A stretch of DNA of 64,000 nt from Melastoma dodecandrum (lineage: Eukaryota; Streptophyta; Magnoliopsida; Myrtales; Melastomataceae): NCBI GenBank assembly GCA_029817715.1, contig JARUPY010000045.1:744001-808000 (forward strand). Reading direction: 5' to 3'. Each line of letters begins with the position of its first letter. The first letter of the stretch is position 1. Below are positions 1-12,302 of this stretch, one piece after another. A model generated the notes under the pieces. That model had not been told where the DNA came from and made no database searches. It was given only the letters and a program-made list of their open reading frames with translations. A program made the translations under genes and the position numbers.

Positions 1-230
1 TCCTTCTAAAGTTAGATAATTGAGGGGACTAAATCATGTTTGATAAACCTCCAAACAAAAGATTGATGGTATTCTTCCTGAAACCTCCAAACAAAGCAAA
101 ACTACAATCATATTAAGGCTTAGTCAATATAAGATTTAGAAGATATACGATGATTATGGCGTAGCATTTTTTATTATGTGTGTATGGATTGGTTGCATTG
201 TCCTGAGCCTTTTTAGGCGAGTTATGACGG

Positions 231-3201
231 ATGGATCTACTGCTTGTAGATCATTTTGAGTTATTTTTTTCTGCTATATTGGAAAGAGAAATGCTTCATA
301 TTTTTGCTTTTGTGGTGTATTACCATGTGTCGACATTGGAACCAACAAAAACTGCATTGACAGTGGCTGATTTGAAGAGGATAGAAGAACAAGTTAAGAT
401 GGCCCATTTGATCCTACTGCTCTTGGCAATGTTGCGAATTCTAAATGCAGTTTGTTCCCTTCATTGTTCTTTGATAACTTAAAGTTTGTGTGATACCCAT
501 TGGCACAAAATGGATTACCCTTTTCAGTTCAAGCAATGTCCACTCTGTCGACGGACTGAACTGCCTTAAAACCAACCAACTCTATTTACACAATCTGTTG
601 ATTGTTGCGAGGCTTGATCTTAACTTATAACAATTGATTGAAAACATAGTTGTGCATTTTCTGGCTTTGTGCAGGTGTTAATTTCAAAGATAGCAGAATA
701 TGCCCTGATTGTATATACCCCCACTGTGGTCTTGTTTGCCAAAACTATAGCGGCTTAGACGTCCTAGAGGGATGTTTCTCAGCTCTGAAGATCGAGGAGA
801 AATGATGTCTATGGTCCTTGTTTTTCTGATTTACCCGTGAATGCTATCGCTTTTCATGTCTTTTGTTGTTGGGGTTTTCAATGCCTAATATTCCTGTGGA
901 TTGCAGTGTTTGCTTACTTCTGTTAGAATCATAACCATATTTTAGATTGGGGACTTTACCATTAGGGAAGGTACTTTCCAAGTATCCATAAGTTTTTCTA
1001 GAGAAATCCGGGTACCTTCTTCTGCATAGGGACAGGACAGTGCAAACCTTGAGAAAGATCCACATAAATCTAGCAACCTTTAGAAAGCTCCTTAGATATC
1101 TAATAAAAAATTAAATAAACAAATTAAACATGCTCCATGAAAGACCCTCTTGTTTCTCTCTAAGAAAGGAACTACAGACACAAAGAAAAGAGGTCAGGCT
1201 GCCAAACAGGATTTGCCGGCACCCTCTGCTTTAGTAAAATTCGAGCAAAAACAGCAGACGAAGAATTTTTTTCACCCAAAACAGTGTCAAATATGTAAGT
1301 TAGATGTTCTGACATCACTCATTAAGCTCCGTTGTCAGTGTAATAGCAACTAATCTCATGAAATCTAAAAACAAATATAATATTCGTATTACTATAAACT
1401 AATCTCACTTTTGTAGTTTTCCGTCAAAGTCGCCAATGCATGGAAATAATTTTATGTACCCAATCTTGATTCTTTCGATACATACAATTAAAGAAAGTAT
1501 CAGTGGACTCAAATGATTTAAAAAATTAGTGAATGGGAACATTTTTTTGCAATGAAATTCTGTTGATGCAACTATTCCTTGCTGCACATATAAATCTTTT
1601 TCCAAGCTGCCATGTCATGCTGTGCTAAAGTGTTACTCTGTCAGAAGTTTGGTTGAGATGTCATGAAAACATGAACTTCTGGGCAGACATGATCGTTGTC
1701 ACAAATGGAAGTAGAATATTGAGTCTTGGCGATCTAGGGATTCAAGGAATTGGAATTGATATTGGGTGCCGCTGCTGGAATAAACCCTCAAAGGGTGAGA
1801 TCATGGCATTTTTTACTCATCTTATCCAATTTTTCGGTTGCTAGGACAGGTTAATACTTGTTTTATTCTTCATAATTTGGCTCCAAATTTGGGTCGACTT
1901 TGTGAAATGTGTGGACCTAATATTTACCATTTCCTATCCATTTTTCTTGAGTAAAATCTTATGAGTTTGCCTGCACCCAATATCTTATGGAAAAAGGCTT
2001 TTCAAAGCAATACTGAGAAAGACCGCTTTGGTGCTTCGCTTCTTGACAATTTCAGCTTCTTGACAATTATCTTTCATTTGCAACTTTTCTTTTTCATGTC
2101 GTTTTAAGTATAATGTTGCTCGTCTTGAACATCTCGGCATTGTTTCACAAATGTTTTTCATTTGTAATCTGCAATTCCAGGCACCTCCAGTGATGATTGA
2201 TGTTGGTACTAACAATGAGAAACTACTGAAAGACCCATTATGTGAGTTACAATTGGTGGGTAATGCTTGTTGATTGTAGTGGTGAAAATTGCGTCTTTAA
2301 ATCTGTATATTTGTATATCTTCTTTATGCAAATTTATTTCGAGTATGCTCTCGGCTAGCGAGATGTATGAAAGCAACTGTTCGTATACGTGTAACATTAC
2401 CTTACAAATATTTGCAGAGAAGATATTTCCTGATCTTGAAACCATATCTTTTGTAGCTGTGCCCTGGCTTATACTTATCAAGTGATATGCAAACTTGCAA
2501 ATCAACTACTTGAAGGGAATATATTGTTATTTAAGTTAAACGTAATGAGAAGATTTTTCAGCTATATCAAATGACACAATAATGGTAGATCATAACAACA
2601 ATGAATTTTCATTTTCAAATATTTGCGATACACTTGCTGATAAATTAGAGTGACAATTCTTCTAATTTGTTTTGTATGACTACAGTTAGAGTGAAGTCGT
2701 GTGTCTTTGATGGATAATTATCTCATTCAAAAAGTAATGATAAAAAAACAGTTGTAGAAGTTGTGAGTATCATGTACATAACTTCATCCTTAGTCATTGA
2801 GCATGTTGTAAGAGGGATTTCTCTTGTTCCTGTATTTCTATCATTGGTTCTCTGGTAGAATCTTGCATGCCATTAAAACTGCATCGCCATGCCTGGAGTA
2901 GTCAGGTTTTTGCTTCGTTTTACAGAACTAGGATTGCAAGAAAAACGCCTGGAAGGTGATGATTATATTTCTGTTATTGATGAATTCATGGAAGCTGTTT
3001 TCACTTGCTGGCCTAATGTGATTGTACAGGTATCTTCACATGCTTGAACTTGTTTGAAAAGTAATAATTTGAGTCAGTGGTTTTTACTTGGATGAACTAA
3101 TGCATATTTGCAAGCAGTTTGAAGATTTCCAAAGTAAGTGGGCCTTCAAGTTATTGCAGCATTATCGTAACACCTACAGAATGTTTAATGATGATGTCAA
3201 G
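231..3201 (+). pseudogene. NAD-malic enzyme pseudogene, copy 1 (62-kDa type, N-terminal half)
   Basis: The family oxidatively decarboxylates malate to pyruvate in the mitochondrial matrix, using NAD. Coding blocks, in order: 364-445 (DLKRIEEQ, then a frame slip); 675-830 (IAEYALIVYTPTV, a slip, then RPRGMFLSSEDRGEMMSMV in another frame); 1679-1795 ([18 protein letters not shown], short of the usual KLDLYV, then a shifted AAGINPQR); 2181-2241 (PPVMIDVGTNNEKLLKDP); 2926-3029 (VIDEFMEAVFTCWPNVIVQ); 3118-3201 (FEDFQSKWAFKLLQHYRNT). The last three are bounded by clean AG/GT sites. No exon for the C-terminal Rossmann NAD-binding domain follows, and stops interrupt the 675-830 block. The FEDFQSKWAFKLLQ wording points to the 62-kDa rather than the 59-kDa isoform. 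It is the most complete of four copies in the window. Confidence 0.85.
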
Positions 3202-4650
3202 GTCAGACATTTCTCTGGTCCCTATAGAGTATTTTGGGCACATCTATGATCCTTCATTGTTATGAAGAGATATTATCTTGTTTCCTTGTAGTATTTTGTG
3301 CTCCTGAGAGTAATGGTTCTTTCCTCCCAGACCGAGACAGAAGGAAGCTAATAGAAATCAATATATACCCGAGTTTCTTCATTTGAAAAAAACTGGACTC
3401 TTGATAAAAAAAACAGGCATTGAGGGCTGTTATTTATTTTTCATTTGAAGGCTAGATTAGGAATATAATCCAGTATGGAATCCACTGCCTGATGGGAAGT
3501 GAATGAGAATAGATTCTTCCTTTAGTGCATCATTTGTTGGACTACAATAATGAAATTCGTACATAGATTGACACTTCTATTTTAGGTGTGCTTGTAGAAT
3601 GTTACTGGTCACAATAAAAACGAAAAGAAAAGCATATTCCCGTTACCACATGCTTAAATCCCTACTGGGAATGCCTCCTTTTTTCATCTAAATTTAGTTT
3701 AACTTGGATTAAAAACAAAGAATACCAATATTTTAGATGACTATTGTTCCATGTCACCTCACATTAGTCTTTAGAATTTTTAACTGATTTTGGTTTAAGG
3801 ACGAAGAATCTATATCTTTGTTGCAACAATGATTATGAGATCATAATACTGACAGCTACCATACTCAGAAAACATTTTCTGTTGTGGTTAAAATATGAGA
3901 ATTTGTGTTTGAAGATAATTATTTTGCCAATCCTCATTCGAACATCTAGCATTGTCATCCAAATTTACAGACGCTTCCTTGGACTTTCCTCCATCTAATG
4001 GGTCTTCTGCATTTGTAGAATTTCTATTAATCATTTTAGTCATTACTAACAAGATCTACTCCAATTATGCTCGCCAGAAACATTCATGTAAAAAACATGT
4101 CGTAAAATATTTTACTACGAAAAATAGGGGTTCGATTCGAGTTCTAACCGTGGTCTCTAAAATTTTATAATTGAACATTAAACGGTAAAACACGAAACAA
4201 ATACAGTAACCTTGAAGCAGACACTTAATATGTCACAGGAATCTAGTGCTCATAAAAAGAAAAGGAGAGAAAATGTTATGAATAATTCAAGTCTTCAAGA
4301 CTCTTAAAGTAATTATTGCGTCTTCTGCTTAGGTTGAATTTACACAAAGACATTATTTATAACTACCAATTTACGTATCTCAGTTTATAGGTTACATTTC
4401 CTTATTATGCGGATTCAGTTGAGGGACATGTGTTTGACTCTTTACTTGCAACTTTCATTATATCTTCATTGTAGTCCCTCGTCCTCACTTGACATCTTCG
4501 TCTTGACTTATTCTTTTTGACAAAATTAGAATGACAGTCCATTATCCTTGCTTGACATTTATTCTTCTTCACACACCGGCTCGTCATCATGTTTTGTCTT
4601 TCTGGACTTGATTTTGCTCGTCATCTTGCATGACCTACTAAAATGTACCA
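3202..4650. other. 3' flank of malic-enzyme remnant, shared by three blocks
   Basis: No coding capacity seen. Closely matching copies lie at 33683-34880 and 58925-60130, where they precede rather than follow the malic-enzyme exons. It probably derives from an intron and flank of the ancestral malic-enzyme gene. Homology to the other blocks stops near 4640. Confidence 0.6.
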
Positions 4651-5812
4651 ATCTCTAACCATGACTTCTTTTCTTGACTTCGCTATAGTTAACTCTCTAG
4701 CAAAAACTTTGCTTGTCGGTGGGCCTGACCACGATCTTAATGTTTTCATCTCACTTCCTGCATATATAGCTCCGGCTCGATAATCGGTTCCAGCCTGCTC
4801 ATTTCATGGGCATGGACTCCCTTTATCTGGGCCAATAATTTAGCTATGCAATAGAACTATAAAACCCTAAACCCCACGAGGCATCGATTGAGCCAAAAAA
4901 AGACTGAGATTATTATCAAACACCAACCACGATCATGACCGAATCTCTGAATGATTAAAAAAAAAACACTTCAAAACCCAAGACTCAAAAAGGAGGAAGG
5001 AAAGGGACCTGGCCCTTGACTTCGAGGTGTGAACAGATGAGTAATTGGGCTTCTTAGCGTCCTCCAGAGGGCACTCCCGGCGACATCATTCCTCCCATCG
5101 TTCCGATACCAGGACGACGTATGACTCCCTCCTTTCTTTAACGGGCTTGACTGATTGAAATTCAATGGGCCTCCAGTTACTTTCCAATCCTAATATCTAA
5201 GGAAAAAAAATTGTATCGGGCCCATTCTAGTTCTCTACCTCAGTAAGGTCTACCCTAACAACACAACACAACACCCGCCACTCCCACGCCAACTGGGGGT
5301 GGTGAGAGAGAGGGCATCTCTCTCTGTGTCTTTGTTTTAAAGTTTTTGGTCCCACTTCCCGTAAGAAATCACATTTCGTCTCGAAATGGAATTTTGTTTT
5401 TAAGGGAGAACTGCGCGCCAAAGGAGATAAGAAAAACAAACAACCTCTCCTTCCCGCGCAACAAATAGTCCTCCGGTCACAAAACGACAACTGAAGAGAT
5501 GGAGAACATCTTCATTCATTTATTTAACTTATTCGACAATCAAGACGGACGAACAGCTGCCGGTTAGCGGCGGGGGCGGAGTCAAGGCGCAGCACACCGG
5601 CCTTACCCGGCAACCGGGAGGCCCAGAGTCTCTGACAGAAGGCGTTCGTCGGTGTATGCGCGAGAGAGGAACCATTCCAAAAAATAAAATTTTAATATTT
5701 AATATGAACGAATCAAAAAATATTAATTAACGATTCTTTGCTCAAATCACATGGATTAGCTGTGAATTGTCTGCTACTTTATAAATATATGGTATTCTTT
5801 TAATCCTTTTGG
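4651..5812. other. Unassigned intergenic stretch
   Basis: No supported gene. Part of 4890-5170 loosely resembles the TNL-1 leader around 7380-7450 (shared wording of an ACTGAGAT run followed by a CCACGATCA run). The GC-rich stretch 5560-5650 has no recognisable product; the open frames here look like chance. Confidence 0.4.
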
Positions 5813-5823
5813 TTGGAATCAAT

Positions 5824-5896
5824 TAATTCCTTCTTACAATGTGACGTGTTCACATGGCCGACCACATTCTTAATATTATTTATAAAACCAACAACC
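5824..5896 (+). repeat. Dispersed repeat, first copy of a pair
   Basis: About 70 bases, containing TTCACATGGCCGACCAC and a TTATTTATAAAACCAACAA run, recur almost unchanged at 6349-6420 in the same orientation. No protein or transposon could be assigned. Confidence 0.65.
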
Positions 5897-6348
5897 CTCC
5901 CTCCCCATGAATTAAACATTTTTCCTAGACCAAGACGAAGAATTATGATAAATTATATTCAATTAAATATGTATTCTTTAAGATATAAAATAATTACAAT
6001 ATTCCTCCATGCACCACTCTGTCGTACAGATACAAACAAACCTGCGTTAGGTAGGTGTTTACAAATTCTTCTTTATTATTTTTCGTTTAGTAATTCACCT
6101 AATGAGCTCAATAATGGAGGCAGGGCAGTTGGCAGTGACAGATATCCCCTCTCCTCCATTATCTGCTCAATAATGGAGCAGGCCTGACACGTACGACAGC
6201 ATAATCCTGCAAAAGGAAGAATCAAATCTGGCGGGAGAAACATGGCGGGAATGCGGTGGGGTTGTTCAGACGGTGGATTCCCCACATGGTGGTGGTTTCC
6301 GACGCCTTCTTACACGAACACAAGGGACATGAAGCATCTTTATGAACT

Positions 6349-6420
6349 TGGTTTGCAATGTGAAGTGTTCACATGGCCGACCACTTTCTTAATATTATTT
6401 ATAAAACCAACAACCCTCCA
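6349..6420 (+). repeat. Dispersed repeat, second copy of the pair
   Basis: Direct copy of 5824-5896, about 0.5 kb away. It abuts the predicted 3' end of the minus-strand peptide gene, so it may supply 3' untranslated sequence. Confidence 0.65.
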
Positions 6421-6429
6421 CATTTTTTA

Positions 6430-6924
6430 TTATCGGATACGTGTGATGTCTTCTATCGAGGAGGAAATTTTAAGTCGTTGCATAATAACCCGCTTTTGAT
6501 GGAAATTTCTTGATGAAATGAAATGCCTAAAAAGAAGGCAGAGACAGCTGTAGGGACACATGACGTATTCCTTGTCACATTTGTCCAAGCAAGGTATAAC
6601 GCATCGCTTAGTGCTCATCATCGGCACTTATCACAAAATTAAAGCGTTAGAGAAATTTAAAATTATATGCCTGTGATTCGGGTGCAGGCATCTTGACATG
6701 ATGCAACCGCTTTTGTACTGCATCAAGGTGCTTTCAGATACCGGAGGAGTCGCTTTACCGGACCGTAAGGAGGCAAACTACCGCACAGATGGGGTGTAAG
6801 GCCAACGACCCATACATCCAACGAGGCAAGAGAGCTGGCAATTGTCGATGGCCTCTGCCGTTCCTAGTGATTGTTCCACAAGTAACATCAAGATCATTAG
6901 TAGCGTTGGCATGCCTTGTCCCAT
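6430..6924 (-). CDS. Candidate small secreted cysteine-rich peptide (thionin-like family), two exons
   Basis: Not identified by name. Exon 1 (6924-6782) starts at an ATG followed by a hydrophobic segment rich in Leu, Met and Ile, ending in an A-x-A type cleavage site near residue 25, then a C-x3-C-x3-C cluster. A plausible GT donor at 6781 and AG acceptor at 6614 remove 168 bases. Exon 2 (6613-6430) then continues in frame with C-x3-C-x3-C-x6-C-x3-C-x-C and a basic tail. Total is about 108 residues with nine cysteines. Signal peptide plus C-x3-C-x3-C clusters is typical of plant thionin-like secreted peptides, often antimicrobial; that role is inference. It is divergent from TNL-1, with about 1 kb between the two start codons. 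A partial second copy lies at 54049-54195. The splice junction is my prediction; without splicing the frame ends at 6778. Confidence 0.42.
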
Positions 6925-7114
6925 GGCATGACTTGTATAGAATAGAGAAGGAAGTAGTAGGGAATCCAGAAAAACCTGGGGCATTGCCCCTAGTTCTGCC
7001 TCTGGAAGGAAGCGTCCATTCGGTGCACCAAGAATTACATTACCAAAAAGGACATGAACTATAAATAGAGTTAGGCGTCCTTCGGTGCACTGTAAATTCA
7101 CGAAATCGAGAAGG

Positions 7115-7928
7115 ATGCGGTAATTTCAACGGAGGAAAAGCAGATGAGCGGTAATTTCATTTAAGAAAAAGTAATTGGGCCGAATATCACTCGCCCATGA
7201 TTGTGATGGGGACGAGGAAGATAGAGATAACGTTAAGGTAAGACCAAAGACGACTTTTCATCTTCTTTTATGAAGTCGTCGTCGGTTTTGGCAGACGAAA
7301 CTTCATCGTTAGTTTCATGTTTTCCCAAACGAAACTTCTTCGTAATTTCCAACTTCTCCTCCCCTTCAATTATTTTCCCTGCCAAAAAACACTGAGATAA
7401 TTATTAAACCCCCACCACGATCACGGGCTTTAACTGGTCAGTTAGAGGTCGTCTGGGTCCCACTTTTGGCATGGTCGGCGGTCACACACCCTCCCCCCTT
7501 TTCATTTTGTTATGTTCTGGCATTTTTAAATTTTAAACGAGGAAGGTGGGGGGAGTTAAAGAAACAGAGCTTACTGATTCCTTTCTTTTTTCTTTTTTTT
7601 TATATATTAAAATTAAAAGGAAAAGGAAAAGGTCCCCCGTTCCAAACAATACCAGGAAAGTAAAGGAAATGAAAAGCATGATGTATTCCCCTCCCCTCAA
7701 TTTATGGTATTAATGATGGCAATCATGATGTCTCCCTTCCCCTTTCTCTCCTCTCCAAAACCCATCTGCATCATCTTCATCTCCTCTCGCCTGCTTCTCC
7801 CTCAAACCCTCCCTCTGCATTTGAACCCTCCCTCACCACCCCTCACCCAAACACCATTTTCCCATCCATCATCATCATCATCAACCGCTCTCTCTCTCTC
7901 TCTCTTACGCCTTTCTCCCTTCCATTGG
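7115..7928 (+). promoter_or_regulatory. Upstream region and leader of TNL-1
   Basis: 7120-7310 is a conserved TNL upstream block, also found at 43687-43850 before TNL-2 and at 54868-55060 before the LRR fragment. From about 7380 to 7915 TNL-1 has extra sequence absent from TNL-2, including a T-rich run near 7590 and CT and ATC microsatellites (7868-7910). A frame open from an ATG at 7704 runs without a stop into the TIR exon and would add 75 residues. I chose 7929 as the start because the paralog begins at the equivalent ATG. Confidence 0.5.
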
Positions 7929-10900
7929 ATGGCGGGGACATCGGAAGCAGGGACTAGCCGCGGCACTGTGAACTCCCCCGACGGATCAGCTTACGATGTG
8001 TTCGTTAGCTTCAGGGGACCTGACACCCGGTACAACATCACCGACGTCCTTTATGTGTCCATGACGGAAAAGGGGATACGCGTGTTCAGGGACACGGAGG
8101 AGGTCCGTAACGGCGAAGCGATCGGGGACGAGCTCCGTCGAGCTGTCCCGGACTCTAGGATCTACGTTGTTGTCTTCTCCAAAGGCTACGCATCGAGCGC
8201 GTGGTGCCTCCGAGAACTCGCCATGATGGTGGACTGCCGCAGGGACCCAGCCTCTAGGAAAGTCATCTTGCCCATCTTCTACGATGTAAGCCCCAGCGAC
8301 GTGAAGCTGCAAACCGATCAGTACCGGGACGCCCTCGAGAAGCACAAAGAAAAATACAAGGAAGAGGATGTGAAATTGTGGGAGGAAGCTCTGAAGAAGG
8401 TTGGACGTATCCGTGGTGAGGAATACAAAGGAGATAAGGGGTATATAACTCATAATCTTTAATCATTCTCTTTCTTATATAATTATTCATGTCATTTCGG
8501 ATTTTTCAGCAGCTGTTGTTTCCTTTATGCTTTTCCATGTTGTTAGTCGGCAGTTTTTTGAGAAACTTGATCTCCATTTGATTTTGGGCAGGATGGGCGA
8601 GTTTGTTAGTGCTGTGGTTGTGGATATTCTAAACAAGCTGAAAATCAAAGATAGGAGTTTGCCGGATCAGCTCTTAGGGATGGATGATCGCGTGGAGAAT
8701 GTAATCGACATGTTGAATTTGAGTTCTCACGTTGAACGACATGTTGTGATGGTGCACGGCATGGGGGGTATTGGGAAGACAACGTTGGCGAATGTCATCT
8801 TCAACAGAATCTCTTCCCGATTCGATGGATGCTGCTTCCTTGCCGATGTGCGAGAATCCTTGTCGACTGGTGTGGGGGGTGTTGAAAGGTTGCAAAAGAA
8901 GCTATTGAGGGATATCTTCGGCAAATCAGATGGAGACATTGATGACTCTAGTGATGGAATGAATGAGATTCAAATAAGGCTCCGCAACAGAAGGGTCCTT
9001 ATCATTTTTGACGATGTCGGCGAGAGTAATCAGCTCAAAAAGTTGGTTGGAAATTTCGATTTCTTTGGACCGGGAACGATAATCATCGTCACAACGAGGA
9101 ATAAGAGCATTTGCGAGGGCCTTATGAGACCTAGTGATACTACTTATGAAGTGGAGGGAATGAGTGACGATCATGCTCTGCAACTCTTCAGTTGGCACGC
9201 ATTTGGTGGAGAGGGACCTCCAAATGACTTTGTTGATTTATCGAAGCGGGTTATTCGCATGTCCGGAAATCTTCCCTTAGCTTTGGAGGTGATCGGAGGG
9301 CTCTTATTCGGAAAGGAAAAGAATAAATGGGAACATACCTTGGAAAAGCTGGAGCGAGTGCCTCACGAAGACATCTTGAAAAAGCTGCGGATCAGCTACG
9401 ATGACTTAGACGAGAGTGAGAAGCAGATTTTTCTGGACCTTGCTTGTTTCGACCATAAAGTGATGTCAAGGGAGTATGCGAGTTACATGTGGGAAGCCTG
9501 TGGTTATTTTCCTAAAAGTGGATTGGATGTCCTCCACAACAGATCTTTGATTAAGGTACTGAATGTCGACGATGACGATGACAAGTATATTTGGATAAAA
9601 GGAGACAAGTATTGGATGCATGACTTAATTAGAGAGATGGGAAGGGAGATTGTTAGTTCAGAGAGCCCCCATCTCTGCAAGCGCAGCAGGCTGTGGGATC
9701 CTAAATTGGCACTTAATGTCATACGCCAAAAGCAGGTGAGATGACAATAATAATAATAATAATAATGTTTTCCTAATTTATTGGATTGGACTCGATCTCT
9801 CTCTTTTGGCTTCCTCATTTCCTTTATGTTATGTTACCAGGGAACCGATCAAGTTTTAGCCTTCCACCTGGATGATTATTTGGAATTTTTAGCCGGGAAG
9901 GAATTAATTTTAACCGGGAAGGAATTCGAGGGCATGTCCAATCTCAGGTTTCTTAGCCTAAGAGGAGTAGGATTAAGTGGAGCAGGATTAAGTGGGGAGT
10001 TTAGGAATCTATTGTGGCTACGTTGGGATGTGAACTTGTATGTCAGACCTAACCCCTATATCTTCCCGATGGACAGCCTCGTCATTCTCCAGATTTCGGG
10101 GGGTGGAATTACGAACCGGTCAATGAAAGACATGGTACTAATTTCCTATCCCTTGTATTCATCTCTCATGAAGCATAAAATCAACATTAACTAATCATGG
10201 GATGGTACTCGTTTTTTGTTTTGTTTTGATAGAGAATGGGTAATTTAAGAGTACTTGATATTACATGGGCGGAGATTACAAGATTGCCCGATCTCTCTCG
10301 TTTCCCAAAGCTGGAGATAATTGATCTCCGATTTTGCAATCAATTGGAAGAAATCCACAGTTCTATCGGTGTATTAGGGTTTCTTAAACGCCTGAATATA
10401 GGCAACTGTTGGAAATTGACAAAATTACCAGAAGAGCTTGGATCCGCAAAAGCTTTACAAGAGCTCAGTTTGATCAAATGTTTCGGAATTTCGGAGCTGC
10501 CAGAGTCTATTGGGAGGCTAGGGGACCTGAGAATACTCCGTGGGATTCAAACTGATATAAAAAAGCTACCTTCCGGGATCGGCAATCTAAAGAGCCTTGA
10601 GGTGTTGGAATTTGAAACTCTCAACCCATCTCTTAGAATTCCAATGTCAGAGGAGCCAAACCTTGCAAGATGCAATCTTTCCGGACTCGCCAGCCTCCGT
10701 TCGCTGAAGTTAGTTGGTCTTGATGAGGGCTTAGAAGGGATAGAGAAGCTATATGGGTTGCAGAAATTAGAGTTGGATGTCGGTGGTATTCGTTCTATCA
10801 ATTTGGGTTCCATATCCAGGCTGGAAGAACTTGGTATGCATTCTTGGAACATTTCATCCGCATGGCAGCTTCCTTCGTCCTTGCGTAAATTGACACTCAT

Positions 10901-11306
10901 GGGATGTTGGCGGTCAATCCAGCGTCGGACTTCGCTGGATGGACGAGATTATATTGGAAATACGAGATTTCCTATCAGGTTGTCAGATTTAGGATCGTTG
11001 AGGAGGCTTTGCTCGTTAGAAGTGAGGTATTGTAAACTCATCGACTTTTCCGGGGTTGAGAGGATGGAGCTCTTGGAGGAATTAAGTGTCTGTCGGTGTG
11101 GTGATATCGTGAGTGGAATCACAGACCTGTCAAACTTGAGAAGCTTGAAGAAGGTGGAGTTTCTTTCATGCTACTCTCTGATTAGCGTGCCCCGTTTACC
11201 CGGAGACTGCAACTTGAAGATTGATGTCTGCAGGAAATTGGTCTCATTTGAAGGCCCGTATCGAGAATACCACAACAAACGAGAAAGGAGGAGAACTGGA
11301 AGTTGA
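7929..11306 (+). CDS. TIR-NBS-LRR disease resistance protein, TNL-1 (intact, 4 exons)
   Basis: Intracellular immune receptor: the TIR domain is an NADase signalling module, the NB-ARC a nucleotide switch, and the LRR senses the ligand and self-inhibits. Exons 7929-8440, 8592-9735, 9841-10134 and 10233-11306 splice with GT-AG sites and consistent phase to 1007 residues. TIR: YDVFVSFRG at residues 22-30, catalytic Glu96 in WCLREL. NB-ARC: P-loop GMGGIGKTT about 227-235, kinase-2 VLIIFDDV about 306-313, RNBS-B IIIVTTR about 333, GNLPLALEV about 396, MHDL about 513. Exons 3-4 (553-1007) hold degenerate LRRs such as LRVLDITWAEITRLPDL and end in a basic tail (KRERRR). Intron 2 begins with an ATA microsatellite (about 9746-9766). 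No lesion seen. Its nearest relative is TNL-2. The pathogen recognised cannot be read from sequence. Confidence 0.93.
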
Positions 11307-11514
11307 ATGATGTACTCTGCCTCAACCGAAAGATTAATGTTGCATTCAATCATTGTGTCTCTTAACTCAGGAATTCATTAAAGAGGCCAAAGTCAATCAT
11401 TATTCATTTCACTTCCTGGTTCTGAGGGTATTCATTTCACTTCCTGGTTCTGCAATTTTTCTCGGGTTGCTGAAACGGAAGAAAGCGGATATGCTCGATG
11501 ATTTGGGTTTGCAG

Positions 11515-11621
11515 GACTTTCCTGGGATGTTCGAGTTGAACATGTGGAGAGAGTGAAATGGTATGCACCACACATCCGCCATCTAGTCGCTGACGTGACA
11601 TGCAGACATACCCAGAAGTGA
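11515..11621 (+). pseudogene. Orphan last exon of TYW2/3/4 downstream of TNL-1
   Basis: After a TTTGCAG acceptor, the frame reads SWDVRVEHVERVKWYAPHIR and continues through the TYW2 C-terminal motif to TGA at 11619-11621. It matches 30884-30990, the last exon of the TYW2/3/4 pseudogene. One base change here turns CATCTT into CATCTA, which is silent. No other TYW exon is nearby, so this is a copied gene end. A tandem duplication of a TTCATTTCACTTCCTGG unit lies just upstream at about 11406-11450. Confidence 0.8.
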
Positions 11622-12004
11622 TTTCGTTCTCCATTGGCTAATGATGTTCAAACTCCATTACCAGTTGCGAATTTCGAATACATTAAAAACCTGTGGTTAG
11701 TTCCATGTCTCGCACCAGATATGCGCCCATCTGTCATTTTTCATCTGTTAGATGTGGAAATAGTCTTGTAACAATACTTCAAAAATGTTCCATTTCAAGT
11801 GGAAAGAGTTGTGCTGCTTTGTTTAGGGAAAAGACCTATGATAACAGCTATAAAACTCGATAATCATTCATGTTTCAATTCACAGAAGGTTTGCCTCATC
11901 TAGAAAACTCGAAGCACATACAACATCTACTATACACTCCATGAATATATGAAAGATATTTGGGTAAAGGATGCATCGGGCTCGAACCCAGGGAGATCAT
12001 TGTG

Positions 12005-12302
12005 CACAGCTTTGCTGGCTGCAGAGTCTTGATTCTCATCATTGTGCAAAATTCGTCGTAGTCAATCCTCCCGTTCTGTATCGGAGAGCTTACGTATCTA
12101 GCCAAGGGGAACCAAAACGAAAAATCTGTCACAAACTAAAGAAAATCGTAGCATGACTACTTACATTGTCTTTGTCCACCTCGACGATAATCTCCTTGAT
12201 GTCAGCTTCATCCCCAATTCTATGCTCTTTCATCGCAGCTTCTAACTCGTCCTTGGTGATATAGCTTGATGCACATTACGAAGAAAGAGTCGATCACACT
12301 GC
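12005..12302 (-). pseudogene. CDPK C-terminal fragment 1 (EF-hand exons)
   Basis: On the minus strand, 12165-12265 encodes the third EF-hand region ([16 protein letters not shown]) and 12005-12085 the fourth EF-hand loop and C-terminus (GRIDYDEFCTMMR, then QPAKL). The normal stop after KLF is lost through a small deletion. At 12300/12301 the homology to other copies jumps straight to sequence that elsewhere lies 5' of the CDPK start (compare 38270). Everything from the kinase domain to EF-hand 2 has therefore been deleted here. Confidence 0.75.

Noticed and set aside
7986..8453. 155-codon minus-strand frame (and 43901-44482)
   Set aside because: Shadow frame opposite the conserved TIR exon, present in both paralogs only because the exon is conserved.
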